Assembly (NCBI GenBank): GCA_963799425.1 | Contig: CAWCXA010000008.1 | Coordinates: 1 to 64,000 of the forward strand | Source of the DNA: CAVWSM01 sp963799425 | GTDB taxonomy: Bacteria > Actinomycetota > Actinomycetes > Jiangellales > Jiangellaceae | Reading direction: 5' to 3' | Length of the DNA: 64,000 bases | Shown: positions 1-8,792 of the stretch, one piece after another | Numbering within the stretch: the first letter of the stretch is position 1 | Layout of the letters: the number at the start of each line of letters is the position of its first letter | Translations under genes and position numbers: made by a program | The notes under the pieces: model-generated | Database searches by the model: none | Seen by the model: only the letters and a program-made list of their open reading frames with translations | Told to the model about the DNA's origin: nothing

Positions 1-782
1 CCGAAGTTGCTTGGCACGACCCCGAAGATCGCTTCGAGCAGCGTCTGCTGTACGCCGGACTCCCCCTCCGTCGGAACCGCGTCGGGAATGAACGGCGAGT
101 AGTTGTCGCGCTGCACGTAGAACAACCCGGCCACGATGACGAACAGCACCACGAAGACCTTGATGGTGACGACGACCACGTTGAACTGTGCCGAGAGCTT
201 GATCCCGGCGATCAGGATGCACACCAGGACGATGACGATGAGTGCCGCGGGCAGGTTGACCACCGAGTCGTCGCCACCCGAGATCGACTCTGGCAGCGTG
301 ATGTTCATGGTGTCGAGCAAGCTCACGAGGTATTGCGACCAGCCGACTGCCACCACGGCACCGCCGAGCGCGAGCTCGAGCAGCAGGTCCCAGCCGATGA
401 TCCAGGCGACGAGCTCACCGAGCGTGGCGTAGGCGAAGGTGTACGCGCTGCCGGCCACCGGCACCGCCGACGCAAGCTCGGCGTAGCAGACGGCAGCGAG
501 GGCGCACGCGATGCCGGCGACGACGAACGACAGCGCAACCGCCGGTCCGGCGTTGTTCTTCGCGGCCAGGCCTGTGAGCACGAAGATGCCGGTGCCGATG
601 ATGACGCCGACGCCGAAGACCGTGAGGTCGAGCGCCGACAGATCACGGCGGAGGTGGTGCTCCGGCTCCTCGGCGTCGGCGAGCGACTGCTCGATGGGCT
701 TGGTACGGAGCACGCCACCGGGCGGCTCGGCGAGCATCTCCTCCGGTGTTGACGCCGGAGGCGGGAAGTCGTCGCCGCTCAC
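1..782 (-). CDS. APC-family amino-acid permease (C-terminus cut by window edge)
   Basis: Membrane transporter of the amino acid-polyamine-cation superfamily, closest in appearance to the cationic amino-acid transporter group. About 260 residues are visible. After a charged N-terminal tail of about 40 residues comes the helix 1 motif GVGVIIGTGIFVLTG, the broken helix typical of APC permeases, followed by several long hydrophobic segments. The start is a GTG at 782 whose first bases overlap the stop of the upstream zinc-ribbon gene (GTGA), so the two are probably translated together. The remaining helices lie beyond position 1. Substrate is not resolvable from sequence; uptake of an amino acid is inference from the family. 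Confidence 0.88.
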   Translation of the reverse strand, partial: MSGDDFPPPASTPEEMLAEPPGGVLRTKPIEQSLADAEEPEHHLRRDLSALDLTVFGVGVIIGTGIFVLTGLAAKNNAGPAVALSFVVAGIACALAAVCYAELASAVPVAGSAYTFAYATLGELVAWIIGWDLLLELALGGAVVAVGWSQYLVSLLDTMNITLPESISGGDDSVVNLPAALIVIVLVCILIAGIKLSAQFNVVVVTIKVFVVLFVIVAGLFYVQRDNYSPFIPDAVPTEGESGVQQTLLEAIFGVVPSNF

Positions 783-1042
783 GACTGGCCGGGGTGTTCG
801 CCGACGGAGTCACGCAGTGAGCCGGAGATGACGAGCCCGGCGTCGTGCGCGCAGTGGGCACAGCAGTAGAAGTGCCCCGAGGCCTCCACGCCGTGCCCGA
901 TGATCTTGACTCCGCAGTGCTCGCAGATCGGTGCGAGCCGGTGGATCGCGCACTCGAAGCTGTCGAAGGTGTGCGTGTTGCCCTGCGCCGTGACCTCGAA
1001 CGACAACCAGTAGTCGTTACCGCAGACCTCGCAGACCGACAT
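779..1042 (-). CDS. Small cysteine-rich zinc-ribbon / metallothionein-like protein
   Basis: An 87-residue protein with cysteines at about 4, 7, 31, 40, 43, 60, 61 and 64. They are arranged as CEVC, a lone Cys, CEHC and CCAHC, with several nearby histidines. The spacing fits one or two structural zinc sites, and the end of the ribbon (HFYCCAHCA) resembles the YYCSxxCA segment of bacterial metallothioneins. It has no signal peptide or membrane helix. It overlaps the downstream amino-acid permease start by four bases, so the two form a tight pair. Its function is unknown; a metal-binding accessory or regulator is inference. Confidence 0.75.
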   Translation of the reverse strand: MSVCEVCGNDYWLSFEVTAQGNTHTFDSFECAIHRLAPICEHCGVKIIGHGVEASGHFYCCAHCAHDAGLVISGSLRDSVGEHPGQS

Positions 1043-1218
1043 CGTCGCGTCCTCCCACCTGGAGTCGGCAGCCGAACCTCCCCACGACGGTCCCGCGTCC
1101 AGCGATCACGCGCAACCGAGGGCCAACGCAGCGGGTAGCGACCCCGACACAGCCGGTTGGACACCGGAACAGGCGTACACGCCCCTTCACGACACCAGGT
1201 GGCTGTTCAGCGTGATCG

Positions 1219-1662
1219 TTAGGGCCCGAGCCGCTCGAGGATGACGACGGGGATCTCCCGCTCGGTCTTGGTCTGGTAGTCGGCGTAGGAGGGCCAGACC
1301 TCGTTCATCAGCGACCAGAGCTTGGGGCGCTCCGTCGCCGACGCGGTGCGAGCCCGGGCCTGGAACCGATCACCGAGCACCTGTACGTCGACATCCGGGT
1401 TGTGCTGCAGGTTGAGGTACCAGTCAGGTTGCTTCTTGGAGCCGCCGTTGGACGCGACGACGACGAGGTTGCCGTCGATCTCGCGGAATATCAGGGCCTT
1501 GTCGAGCGGCTTCCCCGACACCCGGCCGGTGGTCGTGAGGATGAGCGTTGTGACGCCGCGCCGCTGCCAGACGTAGCCCTCCTGGCCATCCGTCTCGCGA
1601 TAGCGGCGCACATGGGCGGGGCCGTACAGCCTGGACACCTTGTACGTCGTCTCGTCCGGCAC
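1219..1662 (-). CDS. Deazaflavin (F420)-dependent nitroreductase-family oxidoreductase
   Basis: A 147-residue split-beta-barrel protein of the DDN family, which uses F420H2 to reduce quinones or nitro compounds in actinobacteria. Visible family features are the TTGRVSGKP loop (about residues 44-52), the segment VVVASNGGSKKQPDWYLNL and the NPDVDVQVLG strand. The start is a GTG at 1662 with a GGAGGA ribosome site just upstream. It begins 16 bases after the dxs stop, so co-transcription with dxs is likely. Cofactor use is inferred from the family; the substrate cannot be told. Confidence 0.88.
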   Translation of the reverse strand: MPDETTYKVSRLYGPAHVRRYRETDGQEGYVWQRRGVTTLILTTTGRVSGKPLDKALIFREIDGNLVVVASNGGSKKQPDWYLNLQHNPDVDVQVLGDRFQARARTASATERPKLWSLMNEVWPSYADYQTKTEREIPVVILERLGP

Positions 1663-1678
1663 GCCGTGTCCTCCGCGG

Positions 1679-3598
1679 CTAGGGCAGTGCGTGACTGGCG
1701 GCGTCGGTCTCCGCGTCGAGCCGGGCGACCTCGCCCGCGATCTCGCGAGCGAGATGCCGGCCGGTCAGCCCGACAGCGTCGAGCACCCGTTGCCGCTTGG
1801 CATGGTTGAGGAACTGTGGCGGGATGCCGAACTCGCGGACAGGCACGGTCACGCGCGCATCGGACAGCGTGCCTGCGATGACCGAGCCGACGCCTCCCAC
1901 CCGAATGTTGTCCTCGACGGTGACGACGAGGCGATGCTGGCCGGCAAGCGCAACCAGCGCCGGGTCGACCGGCTTGACCCAACGTGGGTCGACCACAGTG
2001 ACCCCGATGCCCTGGGCCGCCAGGCGCCCCGCGGCTTCCACCCCGACGGCGGCCATCGCACCGACACCGACGAGGAGCACGTCGTTCGTCGCTGCGCGGA
2101 CGAGCACGTCACAGCCTCCGACACGCTCGATCGCCTCGATGTCGGGGAGGACCGCTCCCTTGGGGAAGCGCACGACCGTGGGGGCATCGGCTACGTCGAC
2201 CGCCTCGCGCAGCAGCTCGCGCAGCCGAGCACCGTCGCGCGGCGCCGCGATGCGCAGGCCGGGCACGACTTGCAGCAGCGACATGTCCCACATGCCGTTG
2301 TGCGAGCCGCCGTCGTCACCGGTAACACCCGCGCGATCGAGCACGAACGTGACGCCGCACCCGTGCAGGGCCACGTCGGTCAGCACCTGGTCGAAGGCGC
2401 GGTTGAGGAAGGTCGCGTAGACGGCGACAACAGGATGCAGCCCAGCCATGGCCATGCCCGCCGCCGAGGTGACCGCGTGCTGCTCGGCAATGCCGACGTC
2501 GAAGCAGCGGTCGGGGTAGGCGGCGCCGAACGCGTCCAGGCCGGTCGGATGCAGCATCGCGGCCGTGATCGCCACGATGTCGGGCCGCTCGGCACCGATC
2601 GCGACGAGCTCGTCGCGGAACACGCCGGTCCACTCCTGGGCGGCCGGACCGGTGGCCATGCCGGTCTCGGGGTCGAACGGCCGCGGGCTGTGCATCTGGT
2701 CGGCCTCGTCCTGCTCGGCAGCGAGGTAGCCGTTGCCCTTGCGGGTGACGACGTGCACCAGCACCGGACCGGTGAACCGCTTGGCCTGCTGAAGTGCCTG
2801 CTCGACGGCCTGCCGGTTGTGCCCGTCAACGGGGCCGAGGTACTTGAGGCCGAGGTCCTCGAACATGCCCTGCGGGGCGAGCACGTCCTTGAGGCCGCGC
2901 TTGATGCCGTGCAGCGCTTCGTAGAGCGGCGCACCCACGAGCGGCGTGCGGCCGAGGGCGGCCTTGATCATGTCGAGCACCTTCTCGTAGCGCGGGTTGG
3001 TGCGCAGCGAGTTGAGGTGCTCTGCGAGACCGCCGACGGTCGGCGTGTAGGAGCGGCCGTTGTCGTTGACGACGATGACGATGCGGCGGTCGGGCTGTGT
3101 GGTGCCGGCTGCCGCGATGTTGTTGAGTGCCTCCCACGCCATGCCACCGGTGAGAGCCCCGTCGCCGATGACGGCGACCACGGTGCGGTCATGCTCACCG
3201 CGGACGGTGAACGCCTTGGCGAGCCCGTCGGCGTAGGAGAGGGAGGTCGAGGCGTGCGAGTTCTCCACCCAGTCGTGCGGCGACTCGGCCCGGGACGGGT
3301 AGCCGGACAGACCGCCCTCTTGACGCAGCCCGTCGAACTGGCCGGCGCGACCGGTGAGGAGCTTGTGAACGTAGGCCTGGTGACCGGTGTCCCACACGAC
3401 GGGGTCGCGCGGTGAGTCGAACACCCGGTGGATGGCCAGGGTGAGCTCCACCACACCGAGGTTGGGACCGAGGTGACCGCCGGTGCGTGCAACCGTGGAG
3501 ATGAGCCGCTGGCGGATCTCGACGGCGAGGTCGTCGAGCTGCGGGTCGGTGAGCCGGCGCAGGTCCCGCGGGCTCTGGACGACGTCCAGCAGGCCCAT
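1679..3598 (-). CDS. dxs: 1-deoxy-D-xylulose-5-phosphate synthase
   Basis: First enzyme of the MEP isoprenoid pathway. It condenses pyruvate and glyceraldehyde 3-phosphate using thiamine diphosphate in the cytosol. The 639-residue length is normal. It has the thiamine-binding motif GDGALTGGMAWEALNN, the DRAGVTGDDGGSHNG loop of the pyrimidine-binding domain and a C-terminal transketolase-type domain. ATG at 3598 (MGLLDVV) is chosen because it sits behind a strong GGAGGAGGGA ribosome site. The frame stays open for 81 more codons upstream, but that stretch has no family-like sequence. The F420-type oxidoreductase gene follows closely. Order relative to the TrmA-like and APC genes matches the actinobacterial core block. 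Confidence 0.97.
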   Translation of the reverse strand: MGLLDVVQSPRDLRRLTDPQLDDLAVEIRQRLISTVARTGGHLGPNLGVVELTLAIHRVFDSPRDPVVWDTGHQAYVHKLLTGRAGQFDGLRQEGGLSGYPSRAESPHDWVENSHASTSLSYADGLAKAFTVRGEHDRTVVAVIGDGALTGGMAWEALNNIAAAGTTQPDRRIVIVVNDNGRSYTPTVGGLAEHLNSLRTNPRYEKVLDMIKAALGRTPLVGAPLYEALHGIKRGLKDVLAPQGMFEDLGLKYLGPVDGHNRQAVEQALQQAKRFTGPVLVHVVTRKGNGYLAAEQDEADQMHSPRPFDPETGMATGPAAQEWTGVFRDELVAIGAERPDIVAITAAMLHPTGLDAFGAAYPDRCFDVGIAEQHAVTSAAGMAMAGLHPVVAVYATFLNRAFDQVLTDVALHGCGVTFVLDRAGVTGDDGGSHNGMWDMSLLQVVPGLRIAAPRDGARLRELLREAVDVADAPTVVRFPKGAVLPDIEAIERVGGCDVLVRAATNDVLLVGVGAMAAVGVEAAGRLAAQGIGVTVVDPRWVKPVDPALVALAGQHRLVVTVEDNIRVGGVGSVIAGTLSDARVTVPVREFGIPPQFLNHAKRQRVLDAVGLTGRHLAREIAGEVARLDAETDAASHALP

Positions 3599-3666
3599 TC
3601 GTCGATCCCTCCTCCGCCCGTCTGTTGCTCGTGTGGCGACCGGTGGCTTCACGGGCAGCGCCGAGT

Positions 3667-4914
3667 CTAGTGCGCGGTCGTGGACGATCCTGACACGACG
3701 CGGGCGGATGCGCCCATCAGCCCGATCGGGTCGGACAGCAGCGGGGCGAACGCGACCTCGGCCGCACCGAGCAGCACGGAGTCGGTGCCGAGCGCGGGAG
3801 TGGTCAGACGCAGCTGCTCGAGTGTGGCTGGCAGTGCCCACCTGCGTAGTTCGGCCCAGACGTCGTCTCCGACCGCCGCGAACAGATCGGCGAGCGCGCC
3901 ACCGAGGACCACGACCGACGGGTTGACCAGATTGATGAGGTTGGCCAGCCCACGAGCCAGCCAGATCGCAGCCCAGGACACGGCGGACATGCAGTTGCGG
4001 TCACCAGCGACGGCGGAGACGAGGACCTCCCTGATCCCGTCGATCCCGCCGCCTGGGAGCCGGCCGGCAGCGATCAGGATCGCATTCTCGCCGACCTCGG
4101 TCTCGAGGCAGCCTCGCGACCCGCACTGGCATCGCTTGCCTGCGTGGTTGACCGTGATGTGTCCGATCTCACCTGCGTAGCCGCTGCCGCCGCGTAGTGG
4201 CTGACCGCCCGAGATGATGCCGCCCCCGACGCCCACGTCACCGGCGATGTAGACCATGTTGGCCGCACCAAGCCCGGCGCCACGGCGGTGCTCGGCCAGC
4301 GCACCGAGGTCGGCGTCGTTGCCGATGACCACCGGTAGGTCGATGCGCTTGGCCAACTCGAGCCCGAAGGGCACGTCGGCCCAGCCCAGGTTGGGCGAGA
4401 ACCGTACGTGTCCGTCGTCGCCCACCACCCCTGGGACGGCGACGCCGAGGCCGACGCACGCCTCGGCGAACGCCTCGTCGTGCCGCAACAGCTCGTCGGT
4501 GATCCGCGCCACGACGTCGGCAACCGCAGCTACGTCGTGGTCCATGCGGGCGTGCCGCGAGGCGCGGCGGTCGAGGATGGTGCCGCCGACGCCGACGCGC
4601 GCCACAGTGATGCTCTCCACTCCGACGTCAACTGCGACCACTCCGACCTGCGTGGCCTGAGGGACGACCAGGTGCGACGGCCGCCCGACTCGGGGGCCAC
4701 CCTCGGTGATCTGCTCGCGCACCAATCCCGCGCTCGCTAGCTCGGCGGTGAGCGCACGGATGGTGCTGCGGTTGAGCCCCATGCGGGCCGTGAGCTCCGA
4801 ACGGGTCATCGGCCCGTGCACGTGCACGTGCGTCAGGAGCGCGCTCAGGTTGTGGCGGCGGAGCTCCTCCTGCGTGACACCGGTGTTCACGGGCCGTCCT
4901 TGCGACTGCGTCAA
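3667..4914 (-). CDS. ROK-family transcriptional regulator of the sugar ABC operon
   Basis: A 415-residue XylR/NagC-type regulator. An N-terminal winged helix-turn-helix (about 15-75, TRSELTARMGLNRSTIRALT) precedes a sugar-kinase-like ROK domain. The zinc motif CQCGSRGCLE lies near residue 240, and the nucleotide/sugar loop DVGVGGGIISGG is present. The ATG at 4914 overlaps the stop of the permease gene by four bases (ATGA), so it is the last gene of the importer operon and probably represses it. The candidate targets are the palindromes upstream of the binding-protein gene at 8271-8351. The inducing sugar is unknown; xylose or a related sugar is a guess from the neighbours. Confidence 0.92.
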   Translation of the reverse strand: MTQSQGRPVNTGVTQEELRRHNLSALLTHVHVHGPMTRSELTARMGLNRSTIRALTAELASAGLVREQITEGGPRVGRPSHLVVPQATQVGVVAVDVGVESITVARVGVGGTILDRRASRHARMDHDVAAVADVVARITDELLRHDEAFAEACVGLGVAVPGVVGDDGHVRFSPNLGWADVPFGLELAKRIDLPVVIGNDADLGALAEHRRGAGLGAANMVYIAGDVGVGGGIISGGQPLRGGSGYAGEIGHITVNHAGKRCQCGSRGCLETEVGENAILIAAGRLPGGGIDGIREVLVSAVAGDRNCMSAVSWAAIWLARGLANLINLVNPSVVVLGGALADLFAAVGDDVWAELRRWALPATLEQLRLTTPALGTDSVLLGAAEVAFAPLLSDPIGLMGASARVVSGSSTTAH

Positions 4915-6188
4915 ACGGTTCCGGTCGAGACTGCCCGCCTGCGCGACAGGGCATCGACGCTCGCCGCAACGAGCAGCACACCACCGGTGACGAGGAAGTT
5001 GATGTAGGCCGCCTGGCCGAGCAGGGCGAGGCCGTTGGCAATGGTCGCGATGACCAGGGCGCCGATCACAGCGCTGATGGCTTTGCCCTTGCCGCCGAAC
5101 AAGCTGGCGCCACCGATGACTGCGGCACCCACGGCATAGAGCAGCGTGTTTCCCCCGCCGGAGCCCGGTGTCACCGAGCCGATCCGCGAGGCGTCGAGGA
5201 TGCCGCTGATCGCCGCCATCGTCGAACAGATCACGAAGACCGAATTTCGGACGCGACGCACTTGGATGCCGGCTCGACGTGACGCCTCGGCATTACCACC
5301 GACGGCATAGATATGCCGGCCGTACTGGGTGCGGCCCAGGACGAACGTCCACAGGATCAGCAACAGCCCGACCAGAGGTATGGCATACGGGATCCCGGCC
5401 AGCTCGATGGTTGGAGATGGTGCCCTGTCACGGTTCAGGTAGGACGTGGCGCCGAACAGCAACACAGCGACAGTGGCGATCTTGAGCAGCTCGATGGAGA
5501 GTGCGTTGTGGGAGACGCCTCTTGTCGCCCGGCGACGGCGTTCGAGCAGCACCACCGCGGCGTAGCCGGCGACGGCAACCCCGCAGAGCACCCACCCCCA
5601 CGCTGGGGACAAGTTGTTGTTGGCGATGCCGAAGACGACATCGTCGTTGACCGGGATGGTGCCGCCCTGGCCGATGAGCCACAGCGACACGCCCTGCCAA
5701 CCGATGAAGAGCGCCAGCGTCACGACGAACGACGGGATGCCCACCCACGCGACCAGCGCCCCCGTGAACAAGCCGATGACGACACCGGTCGCCAACGCCG
5801 CCAAAATGGCTACCCACCACACGGTCCCTTGGTCGGTGAGCAGCTTGGCCATCACTGCCGTGCAGACGCCGCCTGCCACACCCGCGGACAGGTCGATCTC
5901 GCCGAGCAGCAGCACGAAGACCAGACCCATCGCCAGCACGGAGATCGCGGCCGCCTGCGTGAACAGGTTGGCGATGTTGCGCTCGCTGAGGAAGGTCTCC
6001 GGCCGCAGTGCATAGAAGATCACGATGAGCACGAGCAGGCCGAGGATCGCCGGCAACGACCCGATGTCACCACCACGGACGCGTTGCCAATAATCGGTGA
6101 ACGCCTCGCGGATGGACTGGGGACGCTCATCCAGCTCGAAGTGGGAGCCGCCGCCCGAGGGCTCGGAGATCTTGGTGTCAGTGGCCAT
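4911..6188 (-). CDS. Sugar ABC transporter permease (RbsC/XylH type)
   Basis: A 425-residue inner-membrane permease of the BPD_transp_2 family, which forms the channel of ribose/xylose-type importers. A soluble N-terminus of about 45 residues precedes about ten hydrophobic helices. The segment VLLLGEIDLSAG is the family signature, and GKGKAISAVIGALVIATIANG near the C-terminus is also typical. The extra helices and length above 400 residues fit the XylH subgroup better than RbsC (about 320). A GGGAGAGA ribosome site precedes the ATG. The ATPase gene lies 33 bases upstream, and the ROK regulator overlaps the 3' end. Confidence 0.93.
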   Translation of the reverse strand: MATDTKISEPSGGGSHFELDERPQSIREAFTDYWQRVRGGDIGSLPAILGLLVLIVIFYALRPETFLSERNIANLFTQAAAISVLAMGLVFVLLLGEIDLSAGVAGGVCTAVMAKLLTDQGTVWWVAILAALATGVVIGLFTGALVAWVGIPSFVVTLALFIGWQGVSLWLIGQGGTIPVNDDVVFGIANNNLSPAWGWVLCGVAVAGYAAVVLLERRRRATRGVSHNALSIELLKIATVAVLLFGATSYLNRDRAPSPTIELAGIPYAIPLVGLLLILWTFVLGRTQYGRHIYAVGGNAEASRRAGIQVRRVRNSVFVICSTMAAISGILDASRIGSVTPGSGGGNTLLYAVGAAVIGGASLFGGKGKAISAVIGALVIATIANGLALLGQAAYINFLVTGGVLLVAASVDALSRRRAVSTGTV

Positions 6189-6221
6189 GGCGTGGTCTCT
6201 CCCGGAGGTCTGGTGTGCCGG

Positions 6222-7025
6222 TCAAGCTGACTCTGCGGCGGTCTGCGGGGCCAGGCCGAGCTCACCTGAGCGGCCGGCGGTCATCAGCTCGACCACCTGG
6301 CTCGTGGTGACCTCCGCCGCGGCAACATCAGCCGCGACTCGACCGAGGTAGAGCACGGTGATGCGGTCGGCGACCTCGAAGACGTCATTCATGTTGTGCG
6401 AGATGAGCACGACACCCAGGCCGGCATCGGCCAGGCGTCGGACGAGGTCCAGGACCTGACGCGTCTGCGCGACGCCAAGCGCGGCAACAGGCTCGTCGAG
6501 CAACACGACCTTGGAGTTCCACAGCACCGCCTTGGCGATCGCGACGGTCTGGCGCTGTCCACCGGAGAGGCTGGCCACGTGCTGCCGTACGGATCTCACG
6601 GTCCGAACAGACAGGCTTGCAAGGGCCTTACGGGCCAGCTCCTCCATCGACATCTCATCGAGGATGATCCCGTTGCGACGCTCCCGGCCCAGGAACATGT
6701 TCTGGACGATGTCGAGGTTGTCGGCGAGCGCCAGGTCTTGGTAGACGACCTCGATGCCCAAGGCGGCTGCGTCACGCGGCGTGTGCACCGTCACGGGCTT
6801 GCCTTCGAAGAGGTACTCGCCGGAGTCGATGACGTGGATCCCGGCGATGCACTTGACCAGGGTGGACTTGCCCGCGCCGTTGTCGCCGATGAGTGCCATG
6901 ACCTGGCCGGGGTTCACAACGAAGTTGACGTCGTGCAGCACGTGCACAGCGCCGAAGCTCTTGTTGACGTCGCGCAGCTCGAGCAGCGGTGTCTCGGTCA
7001 CGAGGGCTCCTGAGGGTGCGTTCAT
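6222..7025 (-). CDS. Sugar ABC transporter ATP-binding protein (single ATPase domain)
   Basis: ATPase of the importer. Walker A is GDNGAGKST, the ABC signature is LSGGQRQ, Walker B is VVLLDEP, and the switch histidine is in LISHNMNDV. The protein has one nucleotide-binding domain of about 267 residues, unlike the tandem RbsA/XylG proteins of about 500, so it must act as a homodimer. Such half-size sugar ATPases are known. After Walker B the usual DEPTAALG reads DEPVAALG. ATG at 7025 (MNAPSG) is preferred by family alignment; another ATG at 7061 is possible. Confidence 0.92.
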   Translation of the reverse strand: MNAPSGALVTETPLLELRDVNKSFGAVHVLHDVNFVVNPGQVMALIGDNGAGKSTLVKCIAGIHVIDSGEYLFEGKPVTVHTPRDAAALGIEVVYQDLALADNLDIVQNMFLGRERRNGIILDEMSMEELARKALASLSVRTVRSVRQHVASLSGGQRQTVAIAKAVLWNSKVVLLDEPVAALGVAQTRQVLDLVRRLADAGLGVVLISHNMNDVFEVADRITVLYLGRVAADVAAAEVTTSQVVELMTAGRSGELGLAPQTAAESA

Positions 7026-7118
7026 GCCGGAATCGTGGCCCAAACCGGCGGCCATGACCACTGTGGTGACATTGCGGGAGTGGCCCGGACCGGATGGCCC
7101 GAGCCACTCAGCCGCTCG

Positions 7119-8213
7119 TTACGAAATACCCAACTCCGTGCAGGCCGCTGCGAAGTCAGCGGTGCACACCTCGGTTGCGGGGACGAACCCGTCGTCAATG
7201 ACCGTCTTCACGTTGTCACGGAAGATTGCCTCCGGGTCCAGCAGCAGCGACGGGACCATGCGTCCGGACTCGGTGTCCTCCACCTCGTTATTGGTCTCGC
7301 CTTGCTCACCGTTGATCAGTGCGATCGCGAGGTCGGCCAGGCCCTGGGCTTCCTTCTGGACTGCCTTGTAGACGGTCATGCACTGGTCGCCAGCAAGGAT
7401 GTTCTGCAGGCCCTGGACCGTCGCGTCCTGACCGGTGACCGGAATCGTGCCGTTGACGCCGTTCTTCTTGAGGATCGAGATGGCGGCGTTGCCGAGCCCG
7501 TCGTTTGCCGCCAGAACTCCCTGGATGTTGCCGGCCTGCTGCGTGTACATCCCCTCAAAGATCGTGGCCGCCTGCTGGTTGTCCCAGTCGGGCACCGCCT
7601 GGTCAGCCACCACGGTGAAGTTCGTCATGGGGTCCAGCACCGTGTGCGCGCCCTGGGCGAACAGCGTCGCGTTGTTGTCGGTCGGCGCGCCGTTGAGGTA
7701 GACGATGTTGGCAGCCGCGTCGCCGAGGCATTGGGCGAGCCCCTGACCTTGCAGCTCGCCGACCTTCACGTTGTCGAACGAGACGTAGTAGTCGGCAGAG
7801 CCATTGAGCGTCAGGCGGTCATAGTCGATGGTCGACACGCCGGCAGCCTTGGCCTTCTCCTGGATGGCCGCGCCGGACTCGGAGTCGAGGTTGACGATGG
7901 CGAGGACGGTGACACCCTCGGTGATCATCGCATCGGCGATGGTGGCCATCCGGCCAGCGTCGCCCTGCGCGTTCTGAATGTCGGCCTCGATGCCGGCATC
8001 CGCAAATGCCTGCTCCAGGAACGGCGCGTCGGCGGTCTCCCAGCGGACCGAAGTCTCGGTGTCGGGGAGGATCACCCCGACCTTGCCTTCGGCTGCGGCG
8101 GGCGAGTCGGTGGCACCGGCGGTGCCATCGTCGTCATCATCGCCACCACAAGCGGCGAGTGCCAGTGCGAGTGCGAGCGAACAAGCAACAGCGCCCGTAC
8201 GAGTTCTACGCAT
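7119..8213 (-). CDS. Sugar ABC transporter substrate-binding lipoprotein
   Basis: A 364-residue periplasmic-binding-protein-like lipoprotein of the Peripla_BP_4 group (xylose/ribose binding). A positively charged start (MRRTRTG) and hydrophobic core end in the lipobox LALAAC. The lipid-anchored cysteine is about residue 22 and is followed by an acidic Gly/Asp linker. ATG at 8213 is chosen because GGGAGGACCC lies directly before it; an in-frame start 12 bases upstream has no such site. It is the first gene of the importer operon, behind two palindromes that look like ROK operators. Ligand unknown; the overall look is of a D-xylose-type protein. Confidence 0.92.
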   Translation of the reverse strand: MRRTRTGAVACSLALALALAACGGDDDDDGTAGATDSPAAAEGKVGVILPDTETSVRWETADAPFLEQAFADAGIEADIQNAQGDAGRMATIADAMITEGVTVLAIVNLDSESGAAIQEKAKAAGVSTIDYDRLTLNGSADYYVSFDNVKVGELQGQGLAQCLGDAAANIVYLNGAPTDNNATLFAQGAHTVLDPMTNFTVVADQAVPDWDNQQAATIFEGMYTQQAGNIQGVLAANDGLGNAAISILKKNGVNGTIPVTGQDATVQGLQNILAGDQCMTVYKAVQKEAQGLADLAIALINGEQGETNNEVEDTESGRMVPSLLLDPEAIFRDNVKTVIDDGFVPATEVCTADFAAACTELGIS

Positions 8214-8270
8214 GGGTCCTCCCATTTAACCGGCCGCGCAACAACCGGGACCCGTGCGCGGCGTTCGAAT

Positions 8271-8285
8271 GTTGTGGGCCACAAC
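8271..8285. promoter_or_regulatory. Perfect 15-bp palindrome, candidate ROK operator 1
   Basis: GTTGTGGGCCACAAC is a perfect 7-1-7 inverted repeat 58-72 bases upstream of the binding-protein start. Its half-site GTTGT/ACAAC recurs in the second site about 50 bases away. Position and form fit repression by the ROK protein encoded at the end of the operon; binding is inference. Confidence 0.6.
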
Positions 8286-8333
8286 GTAATGGCCCACGAG
8301 CCGAGCCGGTAAGAGGGACACGGCAGTAGATTT

Positions 8334-8351
8334 GTTGTTGGCCATAACAAC
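8334..8351. promoter_or_regulatory. Second palindrome, candidate ROK operator 2
   Basis: GTTGTTGGCCATAACAAC has six-base arms GTTGTT/AACAAC around GGCCAT. It shares the half-site and the central GGCC with the site at 8271-8285. Two spaced operators could allow looping or cooperative binding. This is the only clear structure in the 175-base gap upstream of the importer operon. Confidence 0.55.
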
Positions 8352-8388
8352 TTCGTAACGCGTCGGACATGACTCCTCGCTAGGTGCC

Positions 8389-8760
8389 TCACAGTTTGGC
8401 CGTAAACGTCTGGCCCCGCAGCGCGGATTCCACGAGCGTCACCGCGCGGGCAGTGCGTTCCAGCCGGGCGGCCTCCCGCTCGAGTGCGGCCACGGCAGCG
8501 GCGACCGTCTGGTGATCGACGGCGTCGGCGAGGTCAACGCGCACTGCTCCGATGCCGCGCCGTGCCGCCTCGCGGGCACCGGCCACGTGCCACGCCGCGA
8601 AGCGACCCAACACAACCGGGTGCCGCCGCAGGACGTCGTACGCGCGGTAGTCAGGCGGACACAGGTCGAGCAGCCAGGCAACCGCGGTGCGCTGCCAGTC
8701 CGGCGCCCCCGGGGGTCGGACTGCTTCAGGCCAGCCCGGCGGTGTCACGAGGTCGGTCAC
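8389..8760 (-). CDS. Conserved actinobacterial protein of unknown function
   Basis: A 123-residue soluble protein with no motif that I recognise. It starts MTDLVTPPGWPEAVRPPGAPDWQ, is rich in Arg and Ala, and its last 50 residues are predicted helical (ALEREAARLERTARAVTLVE). The sequence composition and codon use are normal for the window, and it follows DUF2254 by about 30 bases on the same strand, so it is probably the last gene of that transcript. I recall similar short proteins in other actinobacteria but no function. Confidence 0.7.
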   Translation of the reverse strand: MTDLVTPPGWPEAVRPPGAPDWQRTAVAWLLDLCPPDYRAYDVLRRHPVVLGRFAAWHVAGAREAARRGIGAVRVDLADAVDHQTVAAAVAALEREAARLERTARAVTLVESALRGQTFTAKL

Positions 8761-8792
8761 GGCAGCAGTCTCCCGCCACCCTCAGACTGAAC

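Noticed and set aside
1640..3415. Long open frame on the plus strand opposite dxs
   Set aside because: Antisense shadow typical of very high GC DNA; no family-like sequence, while dxs on the minus strand has all its motifs.
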